From the NCBI GenBank assembly GCA_020632655.1, contig JACKFD010000017.1, positions 67,166 to 131,165 of the forward strand: a stretch of 64,000 nucleotides of DNA, in the 5' to 3' direction. A model generated the notes under the pieces. That model was given only the letters and a program-made list of their open reading frames with translations. It searched no databases and was not told the DNA's origin. This DNA comes from Spirochaetaceae bacterium (GTDB lineage: Bacteria; Myxococcota_A; UBA9160; UBA4427). Positions 45,003-53,365 of this stretch are shown here, piece after piece. The translations under genes and the position numbers were made by a program. The first letter of the stretch is position 1, and the number at the start of each line of letters is the position of its first letter.

Positions 45003-46052
45003 CTAGGGAAAGACGGGGATCGCGCCGCGATCGACGTCCCGGAGCAGGTGCTCGATGCGGCCGGCGAGCTGCGAGATCTCTCCCGCGTCGAGGCCGATCT
45101 GGATCGTGCGTCCATCGACGCGTACGCCCTGGGCGGGATCGAGGTTCGGACCCGGGTCGACCGGGGTGAAGCCCTGCGCGGATCGCCACTCGAGCTGGGC
45201 GACGACGCCGAGGAACTCGAGGTCGCTTCGATCGAGCGTCCGGAGCCGATCGACGCTCGCGCGCCGCAAGGCGGGCACCCGGATGTGCTTCCAGTTCGGG
45301 ACGAACCAGTTGTAGAGCAGCCCGCTCCAGGCGACGCCGTTGTCGACGCTGAAGAAGCGCGGCCGCCCTTCTTCGCCGGAGACGAGGAAGTTTCCGCGCC
45401 GGCCGTCCTGGTGCTTCATCAGGTAGAGCGCGAGGTTGAAGTCGGCGATCGCCTCGGCGTAGTCGGCGTCCCGCGCGAAGCGCGAGCGGTCGAGCAGCGC
45501 ATCCGGCAGCTCGACTCCGTCGAGCCAGAGCGAGAGGACACCGATCTCGCAGCCCGTCCCGCGGATGGTCTGGACGACGTGCCGTCGTACCGGGCGCCAC
45601 TCGTCGCGACCGAGACAGCGAAGGACCGATGTCGGCACGACGTAGTCGGTGGGATCGAGGAAGAGTCGCTGGACCTGATAGGCGGCGAGCTCCCTGCGCG
45701 GCGAGTTGTTGAGTGTGTCGAGCAGGCGGGGCGCGGGCTTCCACTTGACGTCGACCGGCGCGTCGACGTCGGCGATCGCGAGGCTCAATCGGCGTGCCCC
45801 GGTCACGCCGCGGCCGGCCGAGCGATCGCGGACGACGCGCATCGGCGCGCGCGAGAGCACCTGCTCCGCCACGCGCGGCCGGAGCGGCCAATGCGCCGGC
45901 GCCTCGGCCAGGGCGCCGTGACGTCCGTCCGGCTCACGGCGTCTCAGGAGCTCCACGTCGCGCGTGGCGGCGTGGCTCGACGAGACGACGAGGCTCGTGA
46001 CGAGGGTGAAGGTCGAGATGGCTGCCAGCTGCTTCCTTCGGTGCGTACGCAT
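45003..46052 (-). CDS. Signal-peptide-bearing atypical kinase-fold protein
   Basis: This 349-residue protein has a signal peptide (AAISTFTLVTSLVVSSSHA, residues ~10-29) and, in its mature part, a series of residues that match the kinase fold: a Lys in VKWKPA (103/105), a Glu in RRELAAYQVQRL (121), a catalytic-loop-like KHQDGRRGNFLV (Asp216, Asn221) and a metal-binding-loop-like FFSVDNG (Asp237). This 'K...E...D-x4-N...DNG' order is shared by HipA, CotH and Fam20C-like enzymes. The ATG at 46052 is chosen because GGAGGAG lies five bases upstream. It sits just upstream of a nucleotide transporter gene on the same strand. Confidence 0.65.
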   Translation of the reverse strand: MRTHRRKQLAAISTFTLVTSLVVSSSHAATRDVELLRRREPDGRHGALAEAPAHWPLRPRVAEQVLSRAPMRVVRDRSAGRGVTGARRLSLAIADVDAPVDVKWKPAPRLLDTLNNSPRRELAAYQVQRLFLDPTDYVVPTSVLRCLGRDEWRPVRRHVVQTIRGTGCEIGVLSLWLDGVELPDALLDRSRFARDADYAEAIADFNLALYLMKHQDGRRGNFLVSGEEGRPRFFSVDNGVAWSGLLYNWFVPNWKHIRVPALRRASVDRLRTLDRSDLEFLGVVAQLEWRSAQGFTPVDPGPNLDPAQGVRVDGRTIQIGLDAGEISQLAGRIEHLLRDVDRGAIPVFP

Positions 46053-46100
46053 CGGTCTCCTCCGTTCGTCCCGCTGCCTCGCAAGCCCTGGAGGCGAGGG
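46053..46100. promoter_or_regulatory. 48-bp divergent start region (kinase-fold versus membrane protein)
   Basis: The two divergent start codons are only 48 bp apart, with both ribosome-binding sites inside. Promoters must overlap each other or lie inside the opposing genes. Confidence 0.5.
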
Positions 46101-46997
46101 ATGGACATGAGATGCTCGAAGGCGGCGGGAGATTCCGTCGCGGTCGCAGATGGGAGGGCTGCTCGCGTCGACGCAGTGCGATCGCAGGGCGCGTCGGCGC
46201 CCGGGCGTCGAGGAGCGGGCTCGCAAAGGCGGATCGTGTCGTTGGCACTCGCGCTGGCTCTCGCGCTCGTCGCGACGAGTGCTGCGCGCGGTGTCGACGA
46301 CGAGCGAGAGGCCGCGGACGAAACGACCGAAGCGCCGCTCTCCGGCGCGCTAGGCGTGCTCTCGGATGCCGAGCTCGATCGCCGCATCGCCTTCCTCGCG
46401 CGGCGCTTCGAGGCGGGGCGGCGCCATGCGGCCCTCTGGCAGTACGGGTTCACGTCCGCGTGGTCGACGGGTATCGGCGTCGCCGCCGTGCAGGCCGGAC
46501 TCGCGAGCGACCACGACGATCGCGTCGCGGCCTTCGTGACCGGCGGCAAGGCGATCATCGGCACCGCCCGGCTGCTCGCTGCGCCCCATCCCGCACGCCT
46601 GGGCGCCGCACCGCTCGAGCTCGGCGAGACCGGTGCGGGCGAGGCACGCGCGACCCGGGAGGCGCGCCTGGTCGCGGGCGAGCGGCATCTGCTGGCCATC
46701 GCCCAGCGCGCCCGACGCCGCGGCCATTGGCTCGCCCACGTCGCGAACGTCGGCCTCAACGCCCTCGGCGGGGGTCTGATCCTGGGCCTCGGCAATCCCT
46801 CCGACGCGATCTCGAGCGTCGGGGTCGGCGTGCTCTTCGGGGAGCTGCTGATCTGGACCGAGCCCGGGCGGGGGGTCGGGGACCTCGAGGCCTATCGCGA
46901 TCTGGTCGACGCGCGTCGGTCGGGCGGCTGGCGCGATCGGGTGACGATCGGCCTGGTGCCGGCGCCCGGCGCGCTGCATCTGCAGCTCCGCTTCTGA
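46101..46997 (+). CDS. Predicted exported membrane protein, unknown function
   Basis: The 298-residue protein has a long N-terminus with a hydrophobic export segment (IVSLALALALALVATSAARG, about 43-60), then a region with several moderately hydrophobic helices (WQYGFTSAWSTGIGVAAVQA; FVTGGKAIIGTARLLAA; HVANVGLNALGGGLILGLG), and a C-terminus rich in beta-like residues ending in LHLQLRF, a possible barrel-type terminal Phe. GGAGG lies six bases before the ATG at 46101. It is divergent from the kinase-fold gene by only 48 bp, which suggests a functional connection. Family is not recognised. Confidence 0.6.
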   Translation: MDMRCSKAAGDSVAVADGRAARVDAVRSQGASAPGRRGAGSQRRIVSLALALALALVATSAARGVDDEREAADETTEAPLSGALGVLSDAELDRRIAFLARRFEAGRRHAALWQYGFTSAWSTGIGVAAVQAGLASDHDDRVAAFVTGGKAIIGTARLLAAPHPARLGAAPLELGETGAGEARATREARLVAGERHLLAIAQRARRRGHWLAHVANVGLNALGGGLILGLGNPSDAISSVGVGVLFGELLIWTEPGRGVGDLEAYRDLVDARRSGGWRDRVTIGLVPAPGALHLQLRF

Positions 46998-47242
46998 GCG
47001 GAGTGGCGGGTGGGCGCCGAGAGTTCGTCCCGAAATCTCGTTCGGCCGTCTGCGAAAAACGAAATCTCGTGTCGATTCGCAGATGCGGAAATAGTCATAA
47101 AGTCTTTTGAAAACGAATAGATGGGCGGTTCGTGGTTGATGGCACGGCCGGTGCAAACGGCTCTTTCCAGCCTCGGCCCGTGATGGCTGGCCCGCGATGG
47201 CCTGACCGGATTTCGGCGCCGCAACCAGAGAGGGACAGGACC
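46998..47242. promoter_or_regulatory. AT-richer control region upstream of the sigma factor gene
   Basis: This 245-base gap is visibly more AT-rich than its neighbours. It holds direct repeats CGAAATCTCGT at 47031-47041 and 47060-47070 and an inverted repeat TCTGCGAA (47049-47056) / TTCGCAGA (47076-47083), about 60-110 bases upstream of a sigma-54-type promoter. These are candidate activator sites; no binding protein can be named. Confidence 0.5.
47140..47155 (+). promoter_or_regulatory. Sigma-54-type promoter of the sigma factor gene
   Basis: TGGCACG-GCCG-GTGCA matches the sigma-54 consensus (TGGCACG-N4-TTGCA) at 11 of 12 specified positions, with the invariant GG-N10-GC spacing. The predicted transcript starts near 47166, upstream of the ATG at 47243, and excludes a GTG at 47132 as the true start. 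Confidence 0.75.
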
Positions 47243-48007
47243 ATGGATTTCCAGACGCCGGATCATCGCTTGCTGCTCGAGGGCGACCTCGCCTCCACCC
47301 CGGATCTCGTCCCGCTCGCCCCCGCCGGCCGGCGGCCCGGGCCGGGCACCCCGGGCGGGGCCCCGCGACGGCGCCCGCGCGCGGGTCGCCGAGCCCGAAG
47401 TGAGGAGCGCGGGCGCATCGCCGGCGCCGGTCGCGGACGGGCGCGCAGCCTGGACGAGGTCCCGCTGCTGGGCCGGCTTCGGCGCGGGGATGCATCCGCG
47501 TTCGCCGCGCTCGTCACGACCCACGAAGACCGGATGCTCGCCGTGGCGCGTCGCTTCTTCGTCGAGGAGGAGGACGCGCGCGACGCGGTGCAGGACGCCT
47601 TCCTCGCCGCCCATCGCGCGATCGGTCGCTTCGAGGGCCAGGCGCAGCTCTCCACCTGGCTCCATCGCATCGTCGTGAACGCGTGTCTGATGAAGCTCCG
47701 CACGCGCCGGCGGCGACCGGAGCAGCCGCTCGTCGAGGCGCCGTCCTGGTCGCTGATCGCCGATGAAGAGGATCGTGCGGACCTGCGCCTCGAGCGGCGA
47801 CAGACGCGCGCGCGACTGCGGGACGCGATCGATGGTCTGGCCGAGCCGCATCGCCGGGTGCTCGAGCTGCGCGATCTCGAGGGACGCGACACCCGCGAGA
47901 CGGCGCGTCTGCTCGGCGTGACGCCGGGTGCCGTCAAGACGCGACTGCATCGGGCCCGGGCGGCGCTGCGCGATCGGATCGAGGGGGTCGCCTGCGCAGC
48001 GTGCTAG
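47243..48007 (+). CDS. Sigma-70-family (ECF-type) RNA polymerase sigma factor
   Basis: The 254-residue protein has an Arg/Gly/Pro-rich N-terminal segment of about 70 residues, a region 2 (FAALVTTHEDRMLAVARRFF; DARDAVQDAFLAAHRAIG; STWLHRIVVNACLMKLR) and a region 4 with helix-turn-helix (LAEPHRRVLELRDLEG; TARLLGVTPGAVKTRLHRAR). No anti-sigma gene is adjacent. The ATG at 47243 lies downstream of the sigma-54-type promoter, with GAGAGGGACAGGA just upstream. Its last codons form the first unit of a 38-bp tandem repeat. Confidence 0.88.
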   Translation: MDFQTPDHRLLLEGDLASTPDLVPLAPAGRRPGPGTPGGAPRRRPRAGRRARSEERGRIAGAGRGRARSLDEVPLLGRLRRGDASAFAALVTTHEDRMLAVARRFFVEEEDARDAVQDAFLAAHRAIGRFEGQAQLSTWLHRIVVNACLMKLRTRRRRPEQPLVEAPSWSLIADEEDRADLRLERRQTRARLRDAIDGLAEPHRRVLELRDLEGRDTRETARLLGVTPGAVKTRLHRARAALRDRIEGVACAAC

Positions 48008-48129
48008 GCGATCGGATCGAGGGTGTCGCCTGCGCAGCGTGCTAGGCGATCGGATCGAGGGGGTCGCTTGCGCGGCGTGCCAGGCGATCGGATCGAGGGG
48101 GTCGCCTGTGCGGCGTGCCGGGCGATCGG
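47971..48129. repeat. 38-bp tandem repeat spanning the sigma factor stop codon
   Basis: Four units of 38 bp start at 47971, 48009, 48047 and 48085, with a partial fifth at 48123. Each begins CGATCGGATCGAG and contains GTCGC-TTG/CTG-CG-C, and the first two share GCGTGCTAGG. The first unit encodes the final residues and stop (TAG at 48005) of the sigma factor, so the array looks like copies of the gene's 3' end. The period is not a multiple of three, so the additional copies are not coding in frame. Confidence 0.85.
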
Positions 48130-48242
48130 TAGAGCTGCGGCGGACCCGGCCGTCCGCCCGGTGCGCAGACGAAACGAGGGGCCGCCGATCGTGATCGGGG
48201 CCCCTCGTCTCGGAACGGCTTCGCCGCTCGCGCCGGCTCGGT
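48130..48242. other. Gap between repeat array and rpmE2
   Basis: No feature is seen in these 113 bases apart from the end region of the convergent rpmE2 gene. Confidence 0.3.
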
Positions 48243-48482
48243 CTACTTCCCGTAGCGCTTGCGGAAGCGGTCGATCTTCCCGTCGGCGTCGAGCTCGCGC
48301 ATCTTGCCCGTCCAGAAGGGATGGCTGACCGACGAGATCTCGAGGCGCACGACCGGCACCTCCTCGCCGTCGACCTCGCGCGTCTCCTTCGAGGTCAGCG
48401 TCGAGCGGCTCTGCCACTCGTTGCCCGTCGCGGAGTCGACGAAGATCACCTTGTGATAGTCGGGATGGATCTCGGGCTTCAC
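48243..48482 (-). CDS. rpmE2: 50S ribosomal protein L31 type B (zinc-independent)
   Basis: The 79-residue L31 begins VKPEIHPDYHKVIFVDSATG and continues through RSTLTSKETREVDGEEVPVV, SSVSHPFWTGKM and RFRKRYG. It has no CxxC pair, which is the mark of the zinc-independent B type (YkgM). The GTG at 48482 gives normal length and has AGGAG about nine bases upstream. It follows rpsN by 11 bp. Confidence 0.93.
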   Translation of the reverse strand: MKPEIHPDYHKVIFVDSATGNEWQSRSTLTSKETREVDGEEVPVVRLEISSVSHPFWTGKMRELDADGKIDRFRKRYGK

Positions 48483-48493
48483 GGCGACGACTC

Positions 48494-48799
48494 CTACCAG
48501 CTCGACTTGCGCACGCCCGGCAGCTGGCCGCGCAGGGCCAGCTCGCGCAGCGCGATTCGCGAGATGCCGAACTTGTTGTAGAACGCCTTCGAGCGACCCG
48601 AGACCGCGCAGCGGTTGTTCTTGCGGGTCGGGCACGAGTTGCGCGGGAGCTTGGCGAAGGCCGCCTGCACCTCGAGCTTCTCGGCGACCGAGACGTTGGG
48701 GTCCTTGAGCTTCTTGCGCAGCTCGGCGCGGCGCGCCGCGTACTTGCCGATCAGCTCCCGCCGTCGGTTGTCGCGGTTGATCTGCGATGTCTTCGCCAT
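48494..48799 (-). CDS. rpsN: 30S ribosomal protein S14 (long, zinc-independent)
   Basis: The 101-residue S14 (MAKTSQINRDNRRRELIGKY, then LPRNSCPTRKNNRCAVSGRS, KFGISRIALRELALRGQLPG) is the long form that lacks the two CxxC pairs of the short zinc-binding type. It is co-oriented with rpmE2 and 11 bp upstream of it. A candidate promoter lies some 230 bases upstream. Confidence 0.95.
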   Translation of the reverse strand: MAKTSQINRDNRRRELIGKYAARRAELRKKLKDPNVSVAEKLEVQAAFAKLPRNSCPTRKNNRCAVSGRSKAFYNKFGISRIALRELALRGQLPGVRKSSW

Positions 48800-49112
48800 C
48801 GAAACCTGTACTCCTTGGGCGACTCGCGTCGTCCCGGGGTCGTGATCCCTGCGTCGGTCCCTCGTCGCGACGGCCGCGACTCGATCTCCGTCCGTTCCGT
48901 CCGTCGCACGAGACGAGCCGACGACCGGACCTGTCGGACGGTCGGAGACCCGGACTCGATTCGCTGGGACCTTCGGATCGCGTGGCCTGGCCGTCCTCGG
49001 GACGCCCGGCACCTCGCGAGGCGCGGAAGAGTACGGGGCCGATCCGCGGCTGGCAAGCTTCCCGAGGGGTCCCGGGCGTCTCCGGCGGGCGGTCGGGGCC
49101 GCCGGGTCGCCC
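48800..49112. promoter_or_regulatory. Long leader and promoter region of rpsN-rpmE2
   Basis: The 313 bases between rpsN and the diguanylate cyclase gene include, on the minus strand, a TTGCCA / TACTCT promoter with a 17-base spacer at 49028-49056. If used, the transcript has a leader of about 220 bases, with complementary CCGTCCG/CGGACGG arms around 48897 and 48940 that could fold. No AT-rich Zur-like palindrome was seen. Confidence 0.4.
49028..49056 (-). promoter_or_regulatory. Candidate rpsN-rpmE2 promoter
   Basis: On the minus strand, TTGCCA (49056-49051) and TACTCT (49033-49028) are 17 bases apart. The -35 matches five of six bases; the -10 is weak. Confidence 0.4.
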
Positions 49113-50366
<1,254 letters not shown>

Positions 50367-50571
50367 GCGCGCCTTGTCGGACGATCGGGGCGCCCACGCG
50401 AGGGGCGTCGCACGCGGACGTGCGCGTCGGCGGGTCGGGATCGGGCGCTCGACGGATGCGCTCTCGGGCGAAGGCCCCGGTCGGCGAGCATCCGGCGCGC
50501 GGACTGGAGTATGCTCGCGCGTCCTTCGCGGGGCCGGCCTTGCCGAGGCCGGACGAGCACGAGAGAGCGAG

Positions 50572-53289
50572 ATGAGTGATTCCCAGTCGAAGGACGCACA
50601 GGCCCCGCGTCCGCCCGTGCGGTCGATCGATCCTGCGACGCTGCCCAAGCATTTCGATGCGCCTGCGATCGAGTCGCGCTGGGACGCGTTCTGGCAGGGC
50701 GAGGGCGTCTACCACTACGACCCCGAGCGCCCGCGCGAGGAGACCTTCGTCGTCGACACGCCGCCGCCCACGGCGTCGGGCTCTCTGCACATCGGCCACG
50801 TCTTCTCCTACACGCAGGCCGACGTCGTCGTGCGCTACAAGCGCATGACGGGCATGAACGTCTTCTACCCGATGGGCTGGGACGACAACGGGCTGCCGAC
50901 CGAGCGCCGCGTCCAGAACTACTTCCACGTCCGCTGCGACCCGAACACGCCCTACGAGAAGGGCCTCAAGCTCGAGCAGGCCTCCGCCAAGGACCGCAAG
51001 TCGCCCGCGCGTCTCGTCTCGCGTCCGAACTTCATCGAGGCCTGCTTCGACCTCATCAAGGAGGACGAAGACGCTTTCAGCGTCCTGTGGCATCGACTCG
51101 GCCTCTCCGTCGACTGGCGCCAGGAGTACCAGACGATCGACGACCATTGTCGTCGCACGGCCCAGCGCTCCTTCCTCGATCTCTGGCAGAAGGGCCACGT
51201 CTATACCTCCGAGGCGCCGACGATGTGGGACGTCGACTTCCAATGCGCCGTCGCGCAGGCGGAGGTCGAGGACAAGAACGTTCCCGGCGCCTTCCACAGG
51301 ATCGAGTTCGCCATCGAGGGCGAGGATGCCTCGTTCGTGATCGCGACGACGCGGCCGGAGCTGCTGCCCGCCTGCGTCGGCGTGACGGCCCATCCCGACG
51401 ACGAGCGCTACAAGCCCTTCTTCGGCAAGCGCGCCATCACGCCGCTCTTCCACGCTCCGGTCCCGATCTTCCCGTCGGAGATGGCGGATCCCGAGAAGGG
51501 CACGGGCATCCTGATGGTGTGTACGTTCGGCGACCAGACCGACGTGCAGTGGTGGCGCGAAGAGGGCCTCGTGCTGCGTCAGATCGTCGGCCTCGACGGG
51601 CGGCTGCGGCCCGTCGACTTCGCGCGCGCGCCCTACGAGAGCCTCGACCCCGCGAAGGCGAACGCCGCCTACGCCGAGCTGCAGGGCAAGAACGTCAAGC
51701 AGGCGCAGACGCGCATCGTCGAGATGCTGCGGGAGCCCTCGGGCAGCGCGACCGGTCGCGGTGCGCCCCTCGTCGCGGAGCCCGAGAAGATCGAGCACGC
51801 GGTCAAGTTCTTCGAGAAGGGCGACCGGCCCCTCGAGCTCCTGCCGACGCGCCAATGGTTCTGCCGGTTGATGGACAAGAAGCCCGGGCTGCTCGCGAAG
51901 GGCGAGCAGGTGAAGTGGCACCCCCAGCACATGTGGGCGCGCTACCGGGACTGGACCGAGAACCTGTCCCTCGACTGGTGCCTCTCGCGGCAACGTTATT
52001 TCGGCGTGCCGATCCCCGTCTGGTATCCGCTCGACGACGCCGGGCAGCCCGACTACGACCGGCCGATCGTGGCCGAGGGCGCGGCCATGCCCGTCGATCC
52101 GACGACGGACGTGCCGCCCGGCTACGACGCATCGCAGCGTGGTGTACCCGGCGGCTTCGTCGGCGACCCCGACATCTTCGACACGTGGTTCACGAGCTCC
52201 CTCACGCCGCAGATCAGCTCGCATTGGGGCGAGGACGCGGATCGTCACGCGCGGCTCTTCCCCGCCGACGTGCGACCGCAGGGCCACGACATCATCCGCA
52301 CCTGGGCCTTCTACACGATCGCCAAGGCGATGCTCCACGAAGACGACGTGCCCTGGCATCACGTGCTGATCTCGGGCTGGATCCTCGATCCCGATCGCAA
52401 GAAGATGTCGAAGAGCAAGGGCAACGTGATGACGCCGCTGCCCCTGATCGAGCAGTACACGGCGGACGCGGCGCGCTACTGGGCGGCTTCCGCGCGACTC
52501 GGCGCCGATACGGCCTTCGACGAGAACGTCTGGAAGATCGGCAAGCGCCTCGTCACGAAGCTCTTCAACGCCGCCAAGTTCGTGCTCGGCCAGACGGGCG
52601 AGCAGCATCCGATCACGACGGAGCTCGACCGCGCCTTCGTCGCGAAGCTCTCGGCGCTCGTCGACCAGGCCACGCGCAGCTTCGACGCCTATCAATACGC
52701 CCACGCGCTTCAGGAGACCGAGAGCTTCTTCTGGACGCATTTCACGGACACCTACCTCGAGCTCGCGAAGGGCCGCGCACGCGCCTACGCCGACGGGGCG
52801 ACGGGGGAGGCCGCGGCGGCGAGCGGGTCGGCGGTCGCGGCGCTGCGCCTGGGGCTCTCCGTGCTCGTGCGCCTCTTCGCGCCCGTGCTGCCCTACATCA
52901 CGGAAGAGATCTGGAGCTGGAGCTTCGCGGCCGAGTCGGCCGGCGACGGCTCGGGGGCCGCTTCGAGCGTGCATCGCGCCGCCTGGCCCGGCCCCGCCGA
53001 CTTCGCCTCGATCGAAGGACCGGCGCATGCTGCGAGCTTCGACGTCGCGGTCGCCGCACTCGCAGCGATCAACAAGGCGAAGGCCGACGCCGAGGTCTCG
53101 ATGGGGCGTGAGGTCGCGACGCTCCGACTGGCGGCGTCGCCGTCGACGGCGGCCGTGCTCGAAGGCGTGCTGCCGGACGTGCTCGCCGCGGCCCGCGTCG
53201 CGTCGCACGTGCTCGAGTCGCGTGACGGCCTCGAAGAGGGCGTCGTCGAGGTCGCCGCGATCGAGTTCGCCGAGCGTCCCTCCGCCTGA
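50572..53289 (+). CDS. valS: Valyl-tRNA synthetase
   Basis: ValS charges tRNA(Val). The 905-residue enzyme has the HIGH motif (GSLHIGHVFSY, residues 73-76), the ValS signature FYPMGWDDNGLPTERRVQN, the editing domain, DTWFTSSLTPQISSHWG, the KMSKS motif (KKMSKSKGNVMTPL, about 610) and an anticodon-binding C-terminus. A canonical C-terminal coiled coil is shortened. The ATG at 50572 follows GAGAGAGCGAG. The stop codon begins a 27-bp tandem repeat. Confidence 0.96.
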   Translation: MSDSQSKDAQAPRPPVRSIDPATLPKHFDAPAIESRWDAFWQGEGVYHYDPERPREETFVVDTPPPTASGSLHIGHVFSYTQADVVVRYKRMTGMNVFYPMGWDDNGLPTERRVQNYFHVRCDPNTPYEKGLKLEQASAKDRKSPARLVSRPNFIEACFDLIKEDEDAFSVLWHRLGLSVDWRQEYQTIDDHCRRTAQRSFLDLWQKGHVYTSEAPTMWDVDFQCAVAQAEVEDKNVPGAFHRIEFAIEGEDASFVIATTRPELLPACVGVTAHPDDERYKPFFGKRAITPLFHAPVPIFPSEMADPEKGTGILMVCTFGDQTDVQWWREEGLVLRQIVGLDGRLRPVDFARAPYESLDPAKANAAYAELQGKNVKQAQTRIVEMLREPSGSATGRGAPLVAEPEKIEHAVKFFEKGDRPLELLPTRQWFCRLMDKKPGLLAKGEQVKWHPQHMWARYRDWTENLSLDWCLSRQRYFGVPIPVWYPLDDAGQPDYDRPIVAEGAAMPVDPTTDVPPGYDASQRGVPGGFVGDPDIFDTWFTSSLTPQISSHWGEDADRHARLFPADVRPQGHDIIRTWAFYTIAKAMLHEDDVPWHHVLISGWILDPDRKKMSKSKGNVMTPLPLIEQYTADAARYWAASARLGADTAFDENVWKIGKRLVTKLFNAAKFVLGQTGEQHPITTELDRAFVAKLSALVDQATRSFDAYQYAHALQETESFFWTHFTDTYLELAKGRARAYADGATGEAAAASGSAVAALRLGLSVLVRLFAPVLPYITEEIWSWSFAAESAGDGSGAASSVHRAAWPGPADFASIEGPAHAASFDVAVAALAAINKAKADAEVSMGREVATLRLAASPSTAAVLEGVLPDVLAAARVASHVLESRDGLEEGVVEVAAIEFAERPSA

Positions 53290-53365
53290 CGCGGGATGCG
53301 CACATCGTCGGCCTGACGCGGGATGCGCGTACCCTCGGCCTAACGCGGGATGCGCGCGCCTTCGG
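53285..53365. repeat. 27-bp tandem repeat spanning the valS stop codon
   Basis: Three units of exactly 27 bp begin at 53285, 53312 and 53339, each with CCT(G/A)ACGCGGGATGCGC. The first contains the valS stop (TGA at 53287) and the last runs into the 3' end of the convergent thioesterase gene, whose stop (53340) it includes. The period is a multiple of three. Confidence 0.85.

Noticed and set aside
42715..45891. 1058-residue open frame on the minus strand
   Set aside because: Overlaps the kinase-fold and transporter genes out of frame; no motifs.
47132..47242. Longer sigma factor starting at GTG 47132
   Set aside because: That start lies upstream of the sigma-54 promoter's predicted transcript start and adds residues without similarity.
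47971..48129. CRISPR-like array
   Set aside because: Units are contiguous at 38-bp period with no spacers, and the first unit is coding.
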